NCBI GenBank assembly: GCA_902464965.1 | Contig: CABQLI010000056.1 | Coordinates: 1 to 15,132 of the forward strand | Source of the DNA: an uncultured Collinsella sp. | GTDB taxonomy: Bacteria > Actinomycetota > Coriobacteriia > Coriobacteriales > Coriobacteriaceae | DNA: 15,132 nucleotides | Reading direction: 5' to 3' | Shown here: piece by piece, positions 13,463 to 15,132 of the stretch | Position numbering within the stretch: the first letter of the stretch is position 1 | Layout of the letters: every line of letters starts with the position of its first letter | Translations under genes and position numbers: made by a program | The notes under the pieces: generated by a model | Database searches by the model: none | The model's input: only the letters and a program-made list of their open reading frames with translations | What the model was told of the DNA's origin: nothing

Positions 13463-14839
13463 CTACGAGGGGATCTCCCTCGGGATGAACCGCGACGCGA
13501 CCAGGCCGGCGACGGCCGCCACGCACACCGCGCCGAACACCCCAGCCGTACCCGCGGCGGTCGCGGCGGGGGCAAGCATGCCGCACGCCGCAGTCGAGAC
13601 GGTGCCGCCGAAGCCCCTGAAGAACATGGCCATGGAGGTGGCGCGCCCGGCGTCCGCCGGATCGGCGCCCGTCTGGGCGGCAAGGTTGGACACGGGCATG
13701 CCGATGCCGACGCCGAGACCCAGCACCGCCGCGACGGCGGCGCAGGAGGCGACCGCTAGCATCGGGGACATCGCAGAGAACGTCACCGACGCCGCAAGGA
13801 CGACGGCGGATGACGCCGCCGCGATGGCGCGGAGCCGCCCGGTCGCGCGGAACGCCGCGCCGGATGTATTGCTGCCGACCATGAGGGCAAGCGTCATGGG
13901 AATGAGCACCGCGCCGGACGAGGCAGCGGCCATGCCCAGCCCCTCCTGGAGGAGCCTAGGCAGGTAGGAGACGCCCGCCATGAGGGCGAATTGGACGCAG
14001 AAGCCGGAGACGAACCCCGCTACGACCTGCCCGCGGCGAAACAGCCCCATGGGGACGGTCGGGGCGGCCTTGCCCCTCTCCACGCGGGAAAGGAGCGCGG
14101 CGCAGGCAACGGACAGCACGACGAGGGCGACGAACTGCGGCGAGGCCATGGGAAAGACGCTGCCCGCCAAGCTGAAGGCGAGGACGAGGCTCAGAACGCA
14201 CAGCGAGGCGACGACGCTCCCCGAGACGTCGAAGCCAACTACAGGGGCCCCGAGAGCCCTGCCGGGCAGGCAGCGCCCCGACAGGAACAGGGCGACGATC
14301 GAGATGGGGAGGTTGACGACGAAGATGACGTGCCAGGATAGCCCCTGGGCGACGGCCCCGCCGATGACGGGCCCTACGACGCTCGCAATCCCGTACATGG
14401 CCGAAGCCGCCCCGAGGTACGGTCCCCTGTCCCTCGGGGCGAGCATCATCGCCGCGGCAATGAACACACCCGCCTCGAGGACGCCGCCGCCCACGCCCTG
14501 AAGCAGGCGGAACGCCGCCAGCGCCCCTATCGTCGGTGCGAGGGCGCACAGGACGGACGATGCGGCGAAGAGCGCGAGCCCCGCCACGTACACCCTCCTG
14601 AGGCCGAACGAGAACGCCAGCCCTCCGCACAGGAGGGTGGACACGGTGCTCGCCACGAGGTAGGCGGTCATCGGCCAGGCATAGTGGGCCTCCCCTCCGA
14701 GCGCCGCGGCAACCGTCGGCATGGCAGTGGCCACCACGGTCGAGTCGAGCGCCGCGACGAACAAAGCGAGCATGAGGCCCGCCACGGTCGACTTACCGAC
14801 CGCCCCCGTCGCGGGGATGGGTATCGGTTTTTCCTGCAT
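13463..14839 (-). CDS. MFS drug efflux transporter, DHA2 (EmrB/QacA) type
   Basis: A 458-residue, strongly hydrophobic inner-membrane protein with about 12-14 helices. The N-terminal LDSTVVATAMPTVAAALGG (31-49) is the DHA2 motif in helix 1, RLLQGVGGGVLEAG (about 111-124) is the helix-4 motif, and GPVIGGAVAQGLSWHVIFVV (about 156-175) matches antiporter motif C and what follows. Such proteins export toxic compounds in exchange for protons; the substrate cannot be told. Length is slightly short for a 14-helix DHA2 protein. The start ATG 14839 follows GAGAGGAAG 8 nt upstream. The sequence is visibly more GC-rich than the left of the window and often uses AGG for Arg (for example GLRR and APRDRG), whereas rel uses CGC, which suggests horizontal origin. 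A GyrI-like protein lies 78 bp upstream on the same strand and may sense the exported compound. Confidence 0.9.
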   Translation of the reverse strand: MQEKPIPIPATGAVGKSTVAGLMLALFVAALDSTVVATAMPTVAAALGGEAHYAWPMTAYLVASTVSTLLCGGLAFSFGLRRVYVAGLALFAASSVLCALAPTIGALAAFRLLQGVGGGVLEAGVFIAAAMMLAPRDRGPYLGAASAMYGIASVVGPVIGGAVAQGLSWHVIFVVNLPISIVALFLSGRCLPGRALGAPVVGFDVSGSVVASLCVLSLVLAFSLAGSVFPMASPQFVALVVLSVACAALLSRVERGKAAPTVPMGLFRRGQVVAGFVSGFCVQFALMAGVSYLPRLLQEGLGMAAASSGAVLIPMTLALMVGSNTSGAAFRATGRLRAIAAASSAVVLAASVTFSAMSPMLAVASCAAVAAVLGLGVGIGMPVSNLAAQTGADPADAGRATSMAMFFRGFGGTVSTAACGMLAPAATAAGTAGVFGAVCVAAVAGLVASRFIPREIPS

Positions 14840-14864
14840 GTTTCTTCCTCTCTACTCAGCGCCC

Positions 14865-14876
14865 GCCCGCGCGGGC
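14865..14876. repeat. 12-bp perfect GC palindrome in the regulator-efflux gap
   Basis: GCCCGCGCGGGC reads the same on both strands. It lies in the 78-bp gap, 25 bp upstream of the transporter start on the minus strand. It could be an operator or the core of a weak terminator for the upstream gene. Confidence 0.4.
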
Positions 14877-14917
14877 ACCGCGGAGCATCCCCCGCGTCAG
14901 ACAAAAGGAAGGACGGG

Positions 14918-15132
14918 TCACCCCCTGGGCCTCCTCGCCACGGGCATCCAGATCTCGCTGCGATACCCTCTCGACGCGAAGTCGCCATGCGGGTACACCT
15001 CGAGGCTGACGTCGCCGGCGAGCTCGTAGCCCGAGGACGGGAGCCACTCGGAGAAGATTCTGCGGTAGTGCTCGGCGGTCGCGACGTCGCACGGCCCGGT
15101 GCAGCCGAACACGGCCCACATACCGGCGGGGG
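14918..15132 (-). CDS. GyrI-like effector-binding domain protein, C-terminal end only
   Basis: The frame is open from the right window edge to a TGA at 14918-14920, giving the last 71 residues or so. They read like the C-terminal half of a GyrI-like / effector-binding domain: PAGMWAVFGCTGP, then a helix with HYRRIFSEWLPSSGYE, a strand VSLEVYPHGDF, and the closing SEIWMPVARRP. The EIWMPV ending with its Glu is typical of the drug- or metabolite-binding fold. The protein may be a stand-alone GyrI-like protein or the tail of an AraC- or MerR-type regulator; the DNA-binding part, if any, is outside the window. It has the same high GC and AGG arginine codons as the efflux gene it precedes, so the two probably arrived together and act as sensor and pump (inference). 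Confidence 0.85.
   Translation of the reverse strand, partial: PAGMWAVFGCTGPCDVATAEHYRRIFSEWLPSSGYELAGDVSLEVYPHGDFASRGYRSEIWMPVARRPRG

Overview
The window looks like a chromosomal segment of a Coriobacteriia actinobacterium, most likely Collinsella or a close relative. This is inferred from moderately high GC, C/G-ending codons with CGC as the main arginine codon in the core genes, AGGAGG-type ribosome binding sites, and a mix of core genes with a PadR / DUF1700 / DUF4097-like membrane module. No rRNA or tRNA gene is present, so the placement is not proven.

Layout, left to right. (1) 1-1082, minus strand: the first 360 codons of a transglutaminase-like protein that runs off the left edge; the catalytic-type Cys is just inside the window. 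(2) 1083-1338: a gap holding a 94-nt element that folds as one long imperfect hairpin. (3) 1339-2205, minus: class II fructose-bisphosphate aldolase. (4) 2400-8831, minus: a three-gene run transcribed as 8831 to 2400. It contains a 1095-residue protein joining a RecJ-type DHH exonuclease to a RecQ-like helicase, then a bifunctional Rel (p)ppGpp synthetase/hydrolase 15 bp later, then an MBL-fold hydrolase behind a perfect 10-bp hairpin. (5) 9106-10104, plus: a bile acid:sodium symporter family (BASS) membrane protein. (6) 10132-11613, minus: a CutC homologue followed, with 3 bp between, by a GalT/HIT-like protein resembling the DUF4931 group. (7) 11614-11920: a 307-bp divergent spacer packed with two long palindromes, an orphan terminator and a strong promoter. 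(8) 11921-13138, plus: PadR regulator, DUF1700 membrane protein, and a truncated DUF4097-like protein. (9) 13141-13298, minus: a frameshifted remnant of a ParB-like protein of the kind carried by integrative conjugative elements. (10) 13463-15132, minus: a very GC-rich, AGG-codon-using DHA2-type drug efflux transporter and, upstream of it, the C-terminal end of a GyrI-like effector-binding protein.

How the genes fit together. The left two thirds is housekeeping: glycolysis (fba), stringent response (rel), DNA repair (recJ-helicase) and metabolite handling. The right end is accessory. The PadR module is broken in its third gene exactly where decayed conjugative-element sequence begins, and beyond the scar lies a compositionally foreign regulator-plus-efflux cassette. 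The items most worth following up are the RecJ-helicase fusion, the ParB scar, and the large intergenic palindromes, which look like members of repeat families but can be shown to be so only with the rest of the genome.
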